Positions 8,699-17,074 of a stretch of 64,000 nucleotides of DNA are shown piece by piece; within the stretch, counting starts at the first letter, position 1, and each line of letters begins with the position of its first letter. A program made the position numbers and the translations under genes. The notes beneath the pieces are model-generated. The model had not been told where the DNA came from and ran no database searches. It was given only the letters and a program-made list of their open reading frames with translations. Source of the stretch: Pseudomonas synxantha (GTDB lineage Bacteria; Pseudomonadota; Gammaproteobacteria; Pseudomonadales; Pseudomonadaceae); assembly GCF_900105675.1 (NCBI RefSeq), contig NZ_LT629786.1, forward strand, positions 2,108,001-2,172,000. Reading direction: 5' to 3'.

Positions 8699-9220
8699 TT
8701 ACTGATAAGCCAGGGTGAAGTTGGTGACCGCGCTGAAATCACCGGGGACGATGTCGCCGGTAGCGGCGCCTTGAACGTAGGCACCGAATTCCAGGGTGTT
8801 ATCGCCCGTGGAAATCGCCTGCGGGGTGGTGGCGACACCCAGCTCAACGGGCTTGCCGCCATGGGTCATCATGATGCCGATGCGGCCAGCGCCACCGACG
8901 GTGCCGATCGCGCCCGGCACATCGTTGGAGGGAGCGGCGGTGAACGTGGTGGTCACCGTGTTATCGGTGAGATCGGTCAGGTCGCAGCCTTCCAGTTCGA
9001 TTTTCACGCTGCGGGCTTCAGACTTGCCGCCGGCCTGCAGTTGATGCTTTGCGATAGCGCCAAGATTGACGGTCTGGTCGATGGATTCAGGCTTGATTGA
9101 GCAGGCACCCGAGTGGACCGATCCCAAAAAAGTAACTGTTCCATCCGCCGCATGGGCAGCGGAGATCGAGCCCGCGAACAACCCGATGGTCAACAGCGCA
9201 GTTTTAAATTTAGTTTTCAT
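8699..9220 (-). CDS. major fimbrial subunit (type 1/P pilus family pilin)
   Basis: A 173-aa pilin, first gene of the operon. Signal peptide MKTKFKTALLTIGLFAGSISAAHA, then ADGTVTFLGSVHSGACSIKPESIDQTVNLG with the first Cys, the second Cys in ELEGCDLTD, and the C-terminal strand SAVTNFTLAYQ. Gly/Ala/Thr-rich with few charged residues, as in rod-forming pilins (PapA, MrpA, FimA). The strong hairpin directly after its stop and the first position support its being the most abundant subunit. Expression is probably driven from the 450-bp AT-rich region upstream. Confidence 0.93.
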   Translation of the reverse strand: MKTKFKTALLTIGLFAGSISAAHAADGTVTFLGSVHSGACSIKPESIDQTVNLGAIAKHQLQAGGKSEARSVKIELEGCDLTDLTDNTVTTTFTAAPSNDVPGAIGTVGGAGRIGIMMTHGGKPVELGVATTPQAISTGDNTLEFGAYVQGAATGDIVPGDFSAVTNFTLAYQ

Positions 9221-9670
9221 TTGCAGATGCCTACATAAAAGATGTCATTGATTGAGCCTCGCCACGGTGTGTGCGGGACTTACTTCTTCGCTTCAAAAGT
9301 GGCTCGCGCAAAACCCGATCAAGCGTCTGCCGAGTTGTAGTCAAGAAAGTGTTTTTCCAACTACTTGCATTGCAATTTCGCGTCACATTTGAGGCGAGGT
9401 GATTGTCCACGCTCGCCTTGAGCAAGTAAGTCGCCTGATTCGCTAAGTCGTGTAGCTGCGCGGTATCACGTGCTATAGGAGGATTATGGCAATATGCCAA
9501 AACTTAAAGTTAAGCTGTAAGAGATGGACTACATGCGGCTTAATGAGAATATTTTAGTTGGATGGGGAGCTGTAAGAAGGGGATTACAACGCCTGAAAAA
9601 TAACAGCGTCCAGGCGAGGCGAGCAACTTAGAGATGGTTTCAACGCACTACAGGATCGACGCACACAAAA
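9221..9670 (-). promoter_or_regulatory. long AT-rich upstream region of the first fimbrial operon
   Basis: A gene-poor stretch of about 450 bp, clearly more AT-rich than its surroundings, particularly 9480-9560. It includes the short dyad TGGCAATATGCCA near 9485. The short open frames here have no family features or convincing ribosome sites, so I call it the control region of the fimbrial operon. AT-rich pilus promoters are typical targets of H-NS-like silencers, and an MvaT-type gene lies at 18423. No specific -35/-10 could be fixed with confidence. Confidence 0.45.
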
Positions 9671-9691
9671 AAGCCCCGTTAACCGGGGCTT
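9671..9691 (-). terminator. intrinsic terminator of the 61-aa gene
   Basis: AAGCCCCG and CGGGGCTT arms with a 5-nt loop. On the minus strand it is followed by TTTTTTG. It lies 20 bp after the stop of the small gene at 9711. Confidence 0.85.
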
Positions 9692-9710
9692 CTTGTACTG
9701 CATTGGCGGC

Positions 9711-9896
9711 TTACTTGCCTTTCGGCCTTTTGCTCGATGCATGGCCCGCTTCATCCACAAACACTTCGGCGACCGCAATCGCCTGGCTTTCGGTGGCAAA
9801 TGTCCCAGCAACGCTGTCGCCGTGGAAATTGATCAAGTGCCAGCCGTCCGCTCGCTGTGTGATCAGGTAGCCGTTTACACCTTTTGGTTCTGACAT
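9711..9896 (-). CDS. conserved-type small hypothetical protein
   Basis: A 61-aa soluble protein starting MSEPKGVNGYLITQRADGWHLINFHGD, with an acidic middle and a basic tail (SSKRPKGK). The compact pattern of a strand-rich N-half with a WHLINF motif and a helix FATESQAIAVAEVFVDEAG resembles small DUF2188-type proteins, but this is a weak impression. Coding is supported by its own rho-independent terminator directly downstream and by its sensible composition. Function unknown. Confidence 0.6.
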   Translation of the reverse strand: MSEPKGVNGYLITQRADGWHLINFHGDSVAGTFATESQAIAVAEVFVDEAGHASSKRPKGK

Positions 9897-10205
9897 CTAT
9901 TGGCAATCTCGTGGTCGGGTTCAAGCTGTCCATGATAGCGCCAAATACCCTGGGGGCGGGCAAGATGTTGCAGGTCAGTGCCCGGCGGCTGAAAGCGTGC
10001 TAAAACGGTTGGCAGCCTTTTAAATAAAGGGGGATGGCGTTTTTTTCCTGGCCATTGGTGAAGCCCTTTGTAAGATCAGCGGAACTTACGCCGACATTTT
10101 TTCTCTATGATGACATCGCAACGCCAGCAGGACCCATTGTAAGGTGACTGCGGCCTGATTAGACTGCGCCGAATTCCGTACGCACAGCCCTTTGTAAGGA
10201 CTCAT
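9897..10205 (+). promoter_or_regulatory. galU upstream region with three TTGTAAG repeats
   Basis: About 300 bp without a gene. It carries three copies of CCC(T/A)TTGTAAG(A/G) on the plus strand, cores at 10068-10074, 10137-10143 and 10192-10198. The third includes the galU ribosome-binding site (AAGGA). An AT-rich stretch with a T-run lies near 10020-10047. Presumably holds the galU promoter; no promoter could be assigned. Confidence 0.4.
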
Positions 10206-11045
10206 ATGATCAAGAAATGCTTGTTCCCAGCAGCCGGTTACGGCACTCGCTTCTTGCCAGCGACCAAGGCCATGCCCAAAGAGATGCTGCCGGTGGTGAA
10301 CAAGCCACTGATCCAGTACGGCGTCGAAGAGGCCCTGGATGCCGGCTTGAACGAAATCTCCATCGTGACCGGTCGTGGTAAACGCGCCCTGGAAGACCAC
10401 TTCGATATCAGCTACGAGTTGGAAAACCAGATCAAGGGCACCGACAAGGAAAAATACCTGGTCGGTATTCGTAAGCTGCTCGACGAGTGCTCGTTCTCCT
10501 ACACCCGCCAGACCCAGATGAAAGGCCTTGGCCACGCCATCCTCACCGGTCGCCCGCTGATCGGCGACGAGCCGTTCGCAGTCGTGCTGGCCGATGACCT
10601 GTGTGTGAACCTGGAAGGCGATGGCGTGCTGACCCAGATGGTCAAGCTCTACCAGAAGTATCGCTGCACCATCGTTGCGGTGATGGAAGTTGATCCATCT
10701 CAGACCAACAAGTACGGCGTGATCGCCGGTGACGATATCGGTGATGGCCTGATTCGCGTGCGCGACATGGTCGAGAAGCCAGCACCGGAAGACGCTCCGT
10801 CGAACCTGGCGATCATCGGTCGCTACATCCTGACCCCGGATATCTTCAAGCTGATCGAAGAAACCGAGCCAGGCAAGGGCGGCGAGATCCAGATCACCGA
10901 CGCGCTGATGAAGCAGGCCAAAGATGGCTGCGTGATTGCCTACAAGTTCAAAGGCCAACGTTTTGACTGCGGTGGTGCTGAAGGTTACATCGAAGCGACC
11001 AACTTCTGCTTCGAGCACTTCTACAAGACTGGCAAGGCTTACTGA
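10206..11045 (+). CDS. galU: UTP--glucose-1-phosphate uridylyltransferase
   Basis: A 279-aa cytoplasmic nucleotidyltransferase that makes UDP-glucose from UTP and glucose-1-phosphate, feeding LPS core, exopolysaccharide and trehalose synthesis. The N-terminal signature KKCLFPAAGYGTRFLPATKA with the catalytic nucleotide-binding loop is complete, as are KEMLPVVNKPLIQYGVEEA and the later metal/sugar-binding motifs (VVLADDLC, FDCGGAEGYIEA). Full length for Pseudomonas GalU. AAGGA precedes the ATG; a strong terminator follows. Single-gene unit. Confidence 0.97.
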   Translation: MIKKCLFPAAGYGTRFLPATKAMPKEMLPVVNKPLIQYGVEEALDAGLNEISIVTGRGKRALEDHFDISYELENQIKGTDKEKYLVGIRKLLDECSFSYTRQTQMKGLGHAILTGRPLIGDEPFAVVLADDLCVNLEGDGVLTQMVKLYQKYRCTIVAVMEVDPSQTNKYGVIAGDDIGDGLIRVRDMVEKPAPEDAPSNLAIIGRYILTPDIFKLIEETEPGKGGEIQITDALMKQAKDGCVIAYKFKGQRFDCGGAEGYIEATNFCFEHFYKTGKAY

Positions 11046-11070
11046 TTCAAGCCTGTCGGTGTTTTAAGAG

Positions 11071-11098
11071 AAAGCCACCTTCGGGTGGCTTTTTCGTT
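11071..11098 (+). terminator. galU intrinsic terminator
   Basis: AAAGCCACC, loop TTC, GGTGGCTTT, followed by TTTCGTTTTT. It lies 25 bp after the galU stop. Confidence 0.92.
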
Positions 11099-11148
11099 TT
11101 TCAGCCCCATGTAAGTCGGTATGCTGGCGTTCTGCCGAGGAGAATGAA

Positions 11149-12507
11149 ATGGCCTACGATTTTGACCTGTATGTAATTGGCGCCGGTTCCGGTGGTGTTC
11201 GCGCAGCGCGCTTTGCCGCGGGCTTTGGCGCCAAGGTGGCCGTGGCGGAAAGCCGCTACCTGGGTGGCACCTGCGTGAATGTCGGCTGCGTGCCGAAAAA
11301 GCTGTTGGTATACGGCGCGCACTTCGCCGAAGACTTCGAACAGGCCAGCGGTTTCGGCTGGTCGTTGGGTGAGGCGAACTTTGATTGGGCGACCCTGATC
11401 GCCAACAAGGATCGCGAAATCAATCGCCTCAACGGTATTTATCGCAACCTGCTGGTCAACAGCGGTGTAACCCTGCATGAAGGGCATGCACGCCTGGTTG
11501 ATGCCCATCAAGTGGAGATCAATGGCGAGCGGTTTACCGCCAAGCATATCCTGGTCGCCACCGGTGGCTGGCCGCAGATCCCGGAGATTCCAGGGCGCGA
11601 ACACGCCATTGGTTCCAATGAGGCGTTCTTCCTCAAAGAGCTGCCTAAGCGTGTGCTGGTGGTGGGCGGTGGTTACATTGCGGTTGAGTTCGCCGGCATT
11701 TTCCACGGCTTGGGCGCGCAGACGTCATTGCTGTACCGCGGCGACCTGTTCCTGCGCGGCTTTGATGGCTCGGTGCGCAAGCACTTGCAGGAAGAGCTGA
11801 CCAAGCGCGGCCTGGACCTGCAATTCAATACCGACATCGAGCGCATCGACAAGCAAGCCGATGGCAGCCTCAAGGCCACTCTTAAGGATGGGCGTGTGCT
11901 GGAGGCCGATTGCGTGTTCTATGCCACCGGTCGCCGCCCGATGCTGGACAACCTGGGCCTGGAAAATACCGGGGTCAAGTTGGATGAGCGTGGTTTTGTC
12001 GCCGTGGATGAGCTGTACCAGACTGCCGAGCCGTCGATCCTGGCCATTGGCGATGTCATTGGTCGTGTGCAGCTGACGCCCGTGGCACTGGCCGAAGGCA
12101 TGGCCGTGGCGCGGCGCTTGTTCAAGCCCGAGCAATACCGTTCGGTGGATTACGCCAATATCGCGACAGCGGTGTTCAGCCAGCCAACTATCGGCACCGT
12201 AGGCCTGAGCGAAGAGGATGCGCGTGCCAAAGGTCACAAGGTGCAGATTTTCGAAAGCCGGTTCCGGCCGATGAAGCTGACCCTCACGGACTGTCAGGAA
12301 AAGACCCTGATGAAGCTGGTAGTCGACGCCGACACCGACAAAGTGCTGGGTTGCCACATGGTTGGCCCGGATGCTGGTGAGATCGTGCAAGGCCTGGCGA
12401 TCGCGCTCAAGGCGGGCGCGACCAAGCAGCATTTCGACGAAACTATCGGCGTGCACCCTACGGCGGCGGAAGAATTCGTCACCATGCGCACGCCTGTGGC
12501 CGACTGA
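11149..12507 (+). CDS. gor: glutathione-disulfide reductase
   Basis: A 452-aa FAD/NADPH disulfide reductase that regenerates glutathione in the cytoplasm. FAD-binding [10 protein letters not shown] near residue 11, redox-active pair in [13 protein letters not shown] (Cys42, Cys47), NADPH-binding [15 protein letters not shown], second FAD motif ILAIGDVIG, and the C-terminal HPTAAEE with the catalytic His. Length and motifs fit glutathione reductase rather than lipoamide or mercuric reductase. It abuts the convergent KfrA-like gene with no spacer: both reading frames end at 12507/12508. Its neighbours ahpC and ahpF also serve peroxide defence. Confidence 0.95.
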   Translation: MAYDFDLYVIGAGSGGVRAARFAAGFGAKVAVAESRYLGGTCVNVGCVPKKLLVYGAHFAEDFEQASGFGWSLGEANFDWATLIANKDREINRLNGIYRNLLVNSGVTLHEGHARLVDAHQVEINGERFTAKHILVATGGWPQIPEIPGREHAIGSNEAFFLKELPKRVLVVGGGYIAVEFAGIFHGLGAQTSLLYRGDLFLRGFDGSVRKHLQEELTKRGLDLQFNTDIERIDKQADGSLKATLKDGRVLEADCVFYATGRRPMLDNLGLENTGVKLDERGFVAVDELYQTAEPSILAIGDVIGRVQLTPVALAEGMAVARRLFKPEQYRSVDYANIATAVFSQPTIGTVGLSEEDARAKGHKVQIFESRFRPMKLTLTDCQEKTLMKLVVDADTDKVLGCHMVGPDAGEIVQGLAIALKAGATKQHFDETIGVHPTAAEEFVTMRTPVAD

Positions 12508-13515
12508 TCAGGTTGGCTCCGTTGCCTCTGGCGCCGTCGCAACGGCGGCCGCCAGGCGCAGTGCGTCGATACTCGCCTGGGCCTTGATCAGGTCCAGTTC
12601 CAGCGCCTTGTTGTGCCGTTGGTGCTCAAGCAGCGCCTCCTGGCGCGACTGACTGTCCTGCATGGCAACACGCAAGCGTTCCTGGAGCAGGGTGCGCTCG
12701 CTGTCGGTCCGGCTGAGCTGCTCGTTCAGTTTGAGTTGCGTGGCTTGATCCTTGCGCACCTGCTCTTGCAGCGCATTGAGTTCCTTGACCGTCACACGCT
12801 GCTCAATCAGCAGACGTTCATTGTCCCGATGCAGCTGGGTGATTTCATCCTGGCGCACCAGTGCGCTTTGCTGGGCCTGGCGCAGCTCGGCCTGGATCTG
12901 TTGCAACTGGCCTTCATGGCGGCGCTGCTCCTGTTCACGCTGTTCCTTGATTGCATTGCGGTAATGCTCAAGCGCATCCCGGGCATGCAGATGCTTTTCT
13001 TCCAGTGAGCGAATCTGCTCGTCCTTGTCGCTGATCCTCAGCTCGTAATCGCTGCACGCCTGGCTCAGCCCGGCGTTGCGGGTCTGTTCGGCCTGCAGGC
13101 TGGTGCTGGCGGTTTGCAGGGCGGCGCTTTCTTCCGTCAGGGCCGCGGCCTGGATATCCAATTGCTGCTTGAGCTGGGCGTGCGCCTCTTCCAAGGTTTC
13201 AACCTGGGCGAGCAGGGCGGCTTTCTGTTGTTCGAATTGCGCCAGGGCCAGGTCAATCGGCTCCTGGGCCTTCTCTTTCAGGCGTTGGGCCAGGCGTGCG
13301 ACCAGTTCGCCCAGCTCGTCGTCGATCGGCGCTTGGGTGATCGCCTGGCGGGTCTCGCTCTCGTCCAGCTCCTTCAAATAGCGATGAATGGTGGTCTTCG
13401 AGCCCGTATTGCCCATCTCGATACGTACGGCATCGATGCTGGGGTTTTCGCCTCGGGCAAGGATTGCCAGGCGTGCCGTCTGGACTACTGCTTTGTTTAT
13501 GCCGCCACGAGCCAT
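12508..13515 (-). CDS. KfrA-like DNA-binding protein
   Basis: A 335-aa protein with an N-terminal KfrA-type DNA-binding domain (MARGGINKAVVQTARLAILA, SIDAVRIEMGNTGSKTTIHRYLKEL, an HTH at about residues 20-50), then a very long Gln/Glu-rich coiled coil from ~75 to ~325 with heptad repeats. The family is known from plasmids, where KfrA represses its own gene and forms filaments that aid partition. Chromosomal relatives next to a tyrosine recombinase occur in pseudomonads. It is divergent from the recombinase gene; the 168-bp gap has two dyads that could be its operators. Likely a regulator of the recombinase or a nucleoid-associated protein. Confidence 0.85.
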   Translation of the reverse strand: MARGGINKAVVQTARLAILARGENPSIDAVRIEMGNTGSKTTIHRYLKELDESETRQAITQAPIDDELGELVARLAQRLKEKAQEPIDLALAQFEQQKAALLAQVETLEEAHAQLKQQLDIQAAALTEESAALQTASTSLQAEQTRNAGLSQACSDYELRISDKDEQIRSLEEKHLHARDALEHYRNAIKEQREQEQRRHEGQLQQIQAELRQAQQSALVRQDEITQLHRDNERLLIEQRVTVKELNALQEQVRKDQATQLKLNEQLSRTDSERTLLQERLRVAMQDSQSRQEALLEHQRHNKALELDLIKAQASIDALRLAAAVATAPEATEPT

Positions 13516-13539
13516 GGGGTCTCCGTCGATTTGATGATG

Positions 13540-13566
13540 TAGTACGTATTATGTATATACGTACTA
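13540..13566. promoter_or_regulatory. inverted repeat in kfrA/recombinase gap, candidate operator
   Basis: TAGTACGTAT and ATACGTACTA, a perfect 10-bp inverted repeat with a 7-nt spacer (TATGTAT), 25 bp upstream of the kfrA-like start. It is a plausible autoregulatory operator for the KfrA-like protein; binding is inferred. Confidence 0.6.
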
Positions 13567-13606
13567 TAGCATGTCTAAAAATTCGTTGAAATTCATGATT
13601 TAACAG

Positions 13607-13631
13607 ACGGGATATTGGCGTATTATCCCGT
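13607..13631. promoter_or_regulatory. second inverted repeat in kfrA/recombinase gap
   Basis: ACGGGATA and TATCCCGT, a perfect 8-bp inverted repeat with a 9-nt spacer, 53 bp upstream of the recombinase start. Its sequence differs from the first dyad, so it may bind another protein or be a recombination site. Confidence 0.5.
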
Positions 13632-13683
13632 GTCATAGCGATTTTCCTTGCCAACCCACCCGCCAACAGTACGAAAGACGCCG

Positions 13684-14616
13684 ATGAGCGACCTGGATCG
13701 ATACCTAAACGCCGCTACCCGCGACAACACGCGCCGCAGCTACCGGGCTGCCATCGAGCATTTCGAAGTGACGTGGGGTGGGTTCCTGCCTGCCACGAGT
13801 GACAGCGTGGCGCGTTACCTCGTGGCGCACGCCGGCGTGTTGGCGGTAAATACTCTTAAGCTGCGGCTCTCGGCCTTGGCGCAATGGCATGTCAGCCAAG
13901 GCTTCGCCGACCCAACCAAGGCGCCCGTGGTGCGCAAGGTGCTAAAGGGGATCCGTGCGGTGCACCCGGCGCGAGAAAGACAGGCCGAGCCTTTGCAGCT
14001 CAAGCACTTGGAGCAGGTCGTAGCGTCCCTCGAAAGTGATGCCAGGCAGGCCGCTGCGGATCAGGACAACCCTCGATTGCTACGCGCCAAGCGCGACACC
14101 GCGCTGATCCTGCTCGGCTTCTGGCGCGGCTTTCGCAGTGATGAGCTGTGTCGTTTGAGTATCGAGCATGTCCAGGCAGTGCCCGGCGCCGGCATCAGCC
14201 TCTACCTGCCACGCAGCAAAGGCGACCGGGACAATCTCGGCAAGACTTACCAGACCCCAGCGCTGCTGCGCCTGTGCCCGGTGCAGGCCTACAGCGAGTG
14301 GCTCAGCGTCTCGGCCCTCGTGCGCGGCCCGGTCTTTCGCGGTATTGACCGCTGGGGCAACCTGGGCGCGGAGGGCTTGCACCCCAACAGTGTGATCCCC
14401 TTATTGCGCCAGGCCCTTGAGCGCGCAGGCATTCCGGCTGAGCAATACACCAGTCATTCCCTGCGCCGAGGCTTCGCTACCTGGGCGCATCGCAGTGGCT
14501 GGGATTTGAAGTCACTGATGAGTTACGTCGGTTGGAGCGACATGAAATCTGCCATGCGCTATGTTGAAGCGACGCCATTTCTTGGTATGGCCCTGGCCAC
14601 CCAACCGCTGTTGTGA
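13684..14616 (+). CDS. tyrosine recombinase / site-specific integrase
   Basis: A 310-aa phage-integrase-family recombinase. N-terminal SAM-like core-binding domain (~1-90) and C-terminal catalytic domain with the catalytic set visible: Arg151 (GFRSDEL), Lys179 (RSKGD), His258-x-x-Arg261 (HSLRRG), Trp284 in the second His position, nucleophile Tyr293 (MRYVEA). The set is complete, so it should be active. The ATG at 13684 was chosen over an upstream in-frame TTG because the MSDLDRYLNAATRDNTRRSY start is typical and GAAAGA precedes it. There are no att repeats or phage genes nearby, so it looks like a stable chromosomal recombinase paired with the divergent KfrA-like gene. Confidence 0.9.
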   Translation: MSDLDRYLNAATRDNTRRSYRAAIEHFEVTWGGFLPATSDSVARYLVAHAGVLAVNTLKLRLSALAQWHVSQGFADPTKAPVVRKVLKGIRAVHPARERQAEPLQLKHLEQVVASLESDARQAAADQDNPRLLRAKRDTALILLGFWRGFRSDELCRLSIEHVQAVPGAGISLYLPRSKGDRDNLGKTYQTPALLRLCPVQAYSEWLSVSALVRGPVFRGIDRWGNLGAEGLHPNSVIPLLRQALERAGIPAEQYTSHSLRRGFATWAHRSGWDLKSLMSYVGWSDMKSAMRYVEATPFLGMALATQPLL

Positions 14617-14643
14617 GATTTCTTCTATTAATACTGTTACCTG

Positions 14644-14680
14644 ATAGAGAAAGCCAATCGTCAACATCAGGTTTGCCAAT
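14644..14680 (+). promoter_or_regulatory. OxyR-like binding site upstream of ahpC
   Basis: ATAG-N7-CAAT-N7-ATCA-N7-CAAT. The spacing is exactly that of the OxyR consensus ATAG-N7-CTAT-N7-ATAG-N7-CTAT, with 12 of 16 positions matching. It ends 69 bp before the ahpC ATG. OxyR control of ahpC is established in many proteobacteria; the site here is inferred. Confidence 0.6.
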
Positions 14681-14749
14681 GAGCCATCGACCGAGAGAGC
14701 CGGTAGGATTCACTTCATCAACTTACTAACCCCTGACGGAGAGTCAACG

Positions 14750-15313
14750 ATGCCTATCATCAACAGCCAAGTAAAACCGTTTAAAGCCACCGCTTTCAAA
14801 AACGGCAGCTTCGTCGATGTGACCGACGCTGACCTGAAAGGCAAGTGGTCGGTGGTGTTCTTCTACCCAGCCGACTTCACCTTCGTTTGCCCAACCGAAC
14901 TGGAAGACCTGGCTGACAATTACGCCGAATTCCAGAAACTGGGCGTCGAGATCTACAGCGTGTCCACCGACACCCACTTCGCCCACGCTGCCTGGCACAA
15001 CACTTCGCCAGCCATCGGCAAGATCCAGTACACCATGATCGGCGACCCAACCCTGACCATCTCGCGCAACTTCGACGTACTGATCGAAGAAGCCGGCCTG
15101 GCAGACCGCGGTACTTTCGTGATCAACCCAGAAGGTCAGATCAAGATCGTTGAACTGAACGACGGCGGTGTTGGCCGTGACGCTTCCGAGCTGCTGCGCA
15201 AGATCAAGGCTGCTCAATACGTCGCTGCCCACCCAGGCGAAGTTTGCCCAGCCAAGTGGAAAGAAGGCGAAGCCACCCTGGCTCCGTCCCTGGACCTGGT
15301 CGGCAAGATCTAA
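14750..15313 (+). CDS. ahpC: alkyl hydroperoxide reductase subunit C (2-Cys peroxiredoxin)
   Basis: A 187-aa typical 2-Cys peroxiredoxin that reduces H2O2 and organic peroxides in the cytoplasm. Peroxidatic Cys47 in [13 protein letters not shown], resolving Cys166 in [10 protein letters not shown], and the FYPADFTF motif are all present. Strong GGAGAG ribosome site. Codon use is highly biased (AAC, CTG, GGC), as for an abundant protein. AhpF, which re-reduces it, follows 130 bp downstream behind a terminator, so ahpC mRNA is probably made in excess of ahpF. Upstream OxyR-like site. Confidence 0.98.
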   Translation: MPIINSQVKPFKATAFKNGSFVDVTDADLKGKWSVVFFYPADFTFVCPTELEDLADNYAEFQKLGVEIYSVSTDTHFAHAAWHNTSPAIGKIQYTMIGDPTLTISRNFDVLIEEAGLADRGTFVINPEGQIKIVELNDGGVGRDASELLRKIKAAQYVAAHPGEVCPAKWKEGEATLAPSLDLVGKI

Positions 15314-15372
15314 GTCTGTGAAGACGTATCAAGGGCGGGAATCCGCACTTAAGTAAGCTGCATCCGCCCTCA

Positions 15373-15407
15373 AAACGCCCGGGCGAGATTCGCTCGGGCG
15401 TTTTTTT
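15373..15407 (+). terminator. ahpC-ahpF intercistronic terminator
   Basis: AACGCCCGGGCGA / TCGCTCGGGCGTT stem with one mismatch, followed by TTTTTTT. A strong rho-independent terminator between ahpC and ahpF; readthrough or a separate promoter must supply ahpF. Confidence 0.9.
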
Positions 15408-15443
15408 GTCTGCAATAAACCGAATCAATAGGAAATCGCCCGT

Positions 15444-17009
15444 ATGTTGGACGCCAATCTTAAAGCTCAGTTGAAGTCATACCTGGAACGGGTCACCCAG
15501 CCGATCGAGATCGTCGCCTCCCTCGACGACGGCGCGAAATCCCAGGAAATGCTTGCTCTTTTACAGGACGTCATCAGCCTCACCACGCTGATTACCCTGA
15601 AAACCGATGGCGATGATGCCCGCAGGCCATCGTTCTCCATCAACCGCCCGGGTGCCGATATCAGCCTGCGCTTCGCCGGCATCCCCATGGGCCATGAATT
15701 CACTTCGTTGGTGCTGGCCCTGTTGCAAGTCGGTGGCCACCCGTCGAAGGCCAGTGTCGAGGTGATTGAACAGATTCGTGCCCTCAAAGGCGAGTTCAGC
15801 TTCGAGACTTACTTCTCGCTGTCGTGCCAGAACTGCCCGGACGTGGTACAGGCCTTGAACCTGATGGCCGTGCTGAACCCGAACATCCGCCACGTCGCCA
15901 TCGACGGTGCGCTGTTCCAGGCCGAGGTCGACGAGCGCCAGATCATGGCGGTGCCGAGTGTCTACTTGAACGGGGTCAACTTCGGCCAGGGCCGTATGGG
16001 CCTGGAAGAAATCCTTGCCAAGCTCGACACCAGCGGCATCGAAAAAGCCGCGCAAAAGATCAGTGCAAAAGACGCCTTTGACGTACTCGTCGTCGGCGGT
16101 GGCCCGGCCGGTTCTTCGGCAGCCATCTATGCAGCGCGCAAGGGCATTCGTACCGGTGTTGCCGCCGAGCGCTTTGGTGGCCAGGTACTGGACACCATGT
16201 CGATCGAGAACTTTATCTCGGTACAGGAAACCGAAGGGCCGAAGCTGGCCAGTGCGTTGGAAGCGCATGTGCGCCAGTACGACGTGGACATCATGAATCT
16301 GCAACGTGCCAGTAGCTTGGTTCCGGCGAAAAATCCTGGTGAGTTGCACGAAATTCGCTTCGAAAGCGGCGCGACTCTCAAGTCCAAGACTGTGATCCTG
16401 GCCACTGGCGCCCGCTGGAGAGAGATGGGCGTTCCGGGCGAGCAGGAATACAAGGCCAAGGGCGTTTGCTTCTGCCCGCACTGCGACGGCCCATTGTTTA
16501 AGGGCAAGCGCGTGGCGGTGATCGGCGGCGGTAACTCTGGCGTTGAGGCTGCCATTGACCTGGCCGGGATCGTCAGCCATGTCACGCTGCTCGAGTTCGA
16601 CAGCAAGTTGCGCGCTGATGCGGTATTGCAACGCAAGCTCTATAGCCTGCCGAACGTGGATGTGATTACCAGCGCGCTGACCAGTGAAGTCAAGGGCGAC
16701 GGCCAGAAAGTCACCGGCCTTGCCTACAAGGATCGCGACAGCGGCGAGTTCAAGACCCTCGACCTGGAAGGTATTTTTGTTCAGATCGGCTTGCTGCCCA
16801 ACACCGATTGGCTCAAGGGCACTGTAGAGCTGACTCCGCGCGGCGAGATCATCGTCGATGCCCGTGGCGAGACCTCATTGCCAGGCGTGTTTGCCGCCGG
16901 TGACGTCACTACTGTGCCTTACAAGCAGATTGTGATCGCAGTGGGTGAGGGGGCCAAGGCTTCGTTGAGCGCCTTTGATCACTTGATTCGTACGTCGGCT
17001 CCGGCATAA
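15444..17009 (+). CDS. ahpF: alkyl hydroperoxide reductase subunit F
   Basis: A 521-aa flavoprotein that passes electrons from NADH to AhpC. N-terminal double thioredoxin-like domain with CQNC, then a thioredoxin-reductase-like part: FAD motif [19 protein letters not shown], redox CPHC (CFCPHCDGP), NAD-binding [12 protein letters not shown], and a C-terminal FAD motif [10 protein letters not shown]. Full length for the family. Downstream of ahpC, followed by a terminator shared with the convergent gloA. Confidence 0.98.
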   Translation: MLDANLKAQLKSYLERVTQPIEIVASLDDGAKSQEMLALLQDVISLTTLITLKTDGDDARRPSFSINRPGADISLRFAGIPMGHEFTSLVLALLQVGGHPSKASVEVIEQIRALKGEFSFETYFSLSCQNCPDVVQALNLMAVLNPNIRHVAIDGALFQAEVDERQIMAVPSVYLNGVNFGQGRMGLEEILAKLDTSGIEKAAQKISAKDAFDVLVVGGGPAGSSAAIYAARKGIRTGVAAERFGGQVLDTMSIENFISVQETEGPKLASALEAHVRQYDVDIMNLQRASSLVPAKNPGELHEIRFESGATLKSKTVILATGARWREMGVPGEQEYKAKGVCFCPHCDGPLFKGKRVAVIGGGNSGVEAAIDLAGIVSHVTLLEFDSKLRADAVLQRKLYSLPNVDVITSALTSEVKGDGQKVTGLAYKDRDSGEFKTLDLEGIFVQIGLLPNTDWLKGTVELTPRGEIIVDARGETSLPGVFAAGDVTTVPYKQIVIAVGEGAKASLSAFDHLIRTSAPA

Positions 17010-17024
17010 CCGAGCCCTTGAAAA

Positions 17025-17057
17025 AAAAGCCCCATGATTGCTCGTGGGGCTTTTTGT
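17025..17057. terminator. bidirectional terminator between ahpF and gloA
   Basis: AAAAGCCCCA ... TGGGGCTTTTT hairpin with A-run on one side and T-run on the other, so it can serve ahpF (plus) and gloA (minus). Confidence 0.9.
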
Positions 17058-17074
17058 TTTCTGTCGTGCGAGGA

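Noticed and set aside
8647..8862. N-terminal extension of the PapH-like subunit through the palindrome
   Set aside because: It would read through the hairpin and inside the major pilin gene, and hide the signal peptide; the GTG at 8646 has a good Shine-Dalgarno.
9231..9500. 89-codon frame upstream of the major pilin
   Set aside because: AT-rich leader DNA, no family signal, no credible ribosome site; better read as the fimbrial control region.
9873..9963. Start further upstream for the 61-aa gene
   Set aside because: The extended frame is in a different reading frame from the conserved-looking product; the ATG at 9896 fits best.
13684..14616. Prophage or integrative element marked by the tyrosine recombinase
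   Set aside because: No att direct repeats, tRNA target, phage or conjugation genes are near; housekeeping genes flank it on both sides.
15561..16631. 356-codon frame antisense to ahpF
   Set aside because: ahpF carries all redox motifs; the antisense frame has no ribosome site or recognisable domain.
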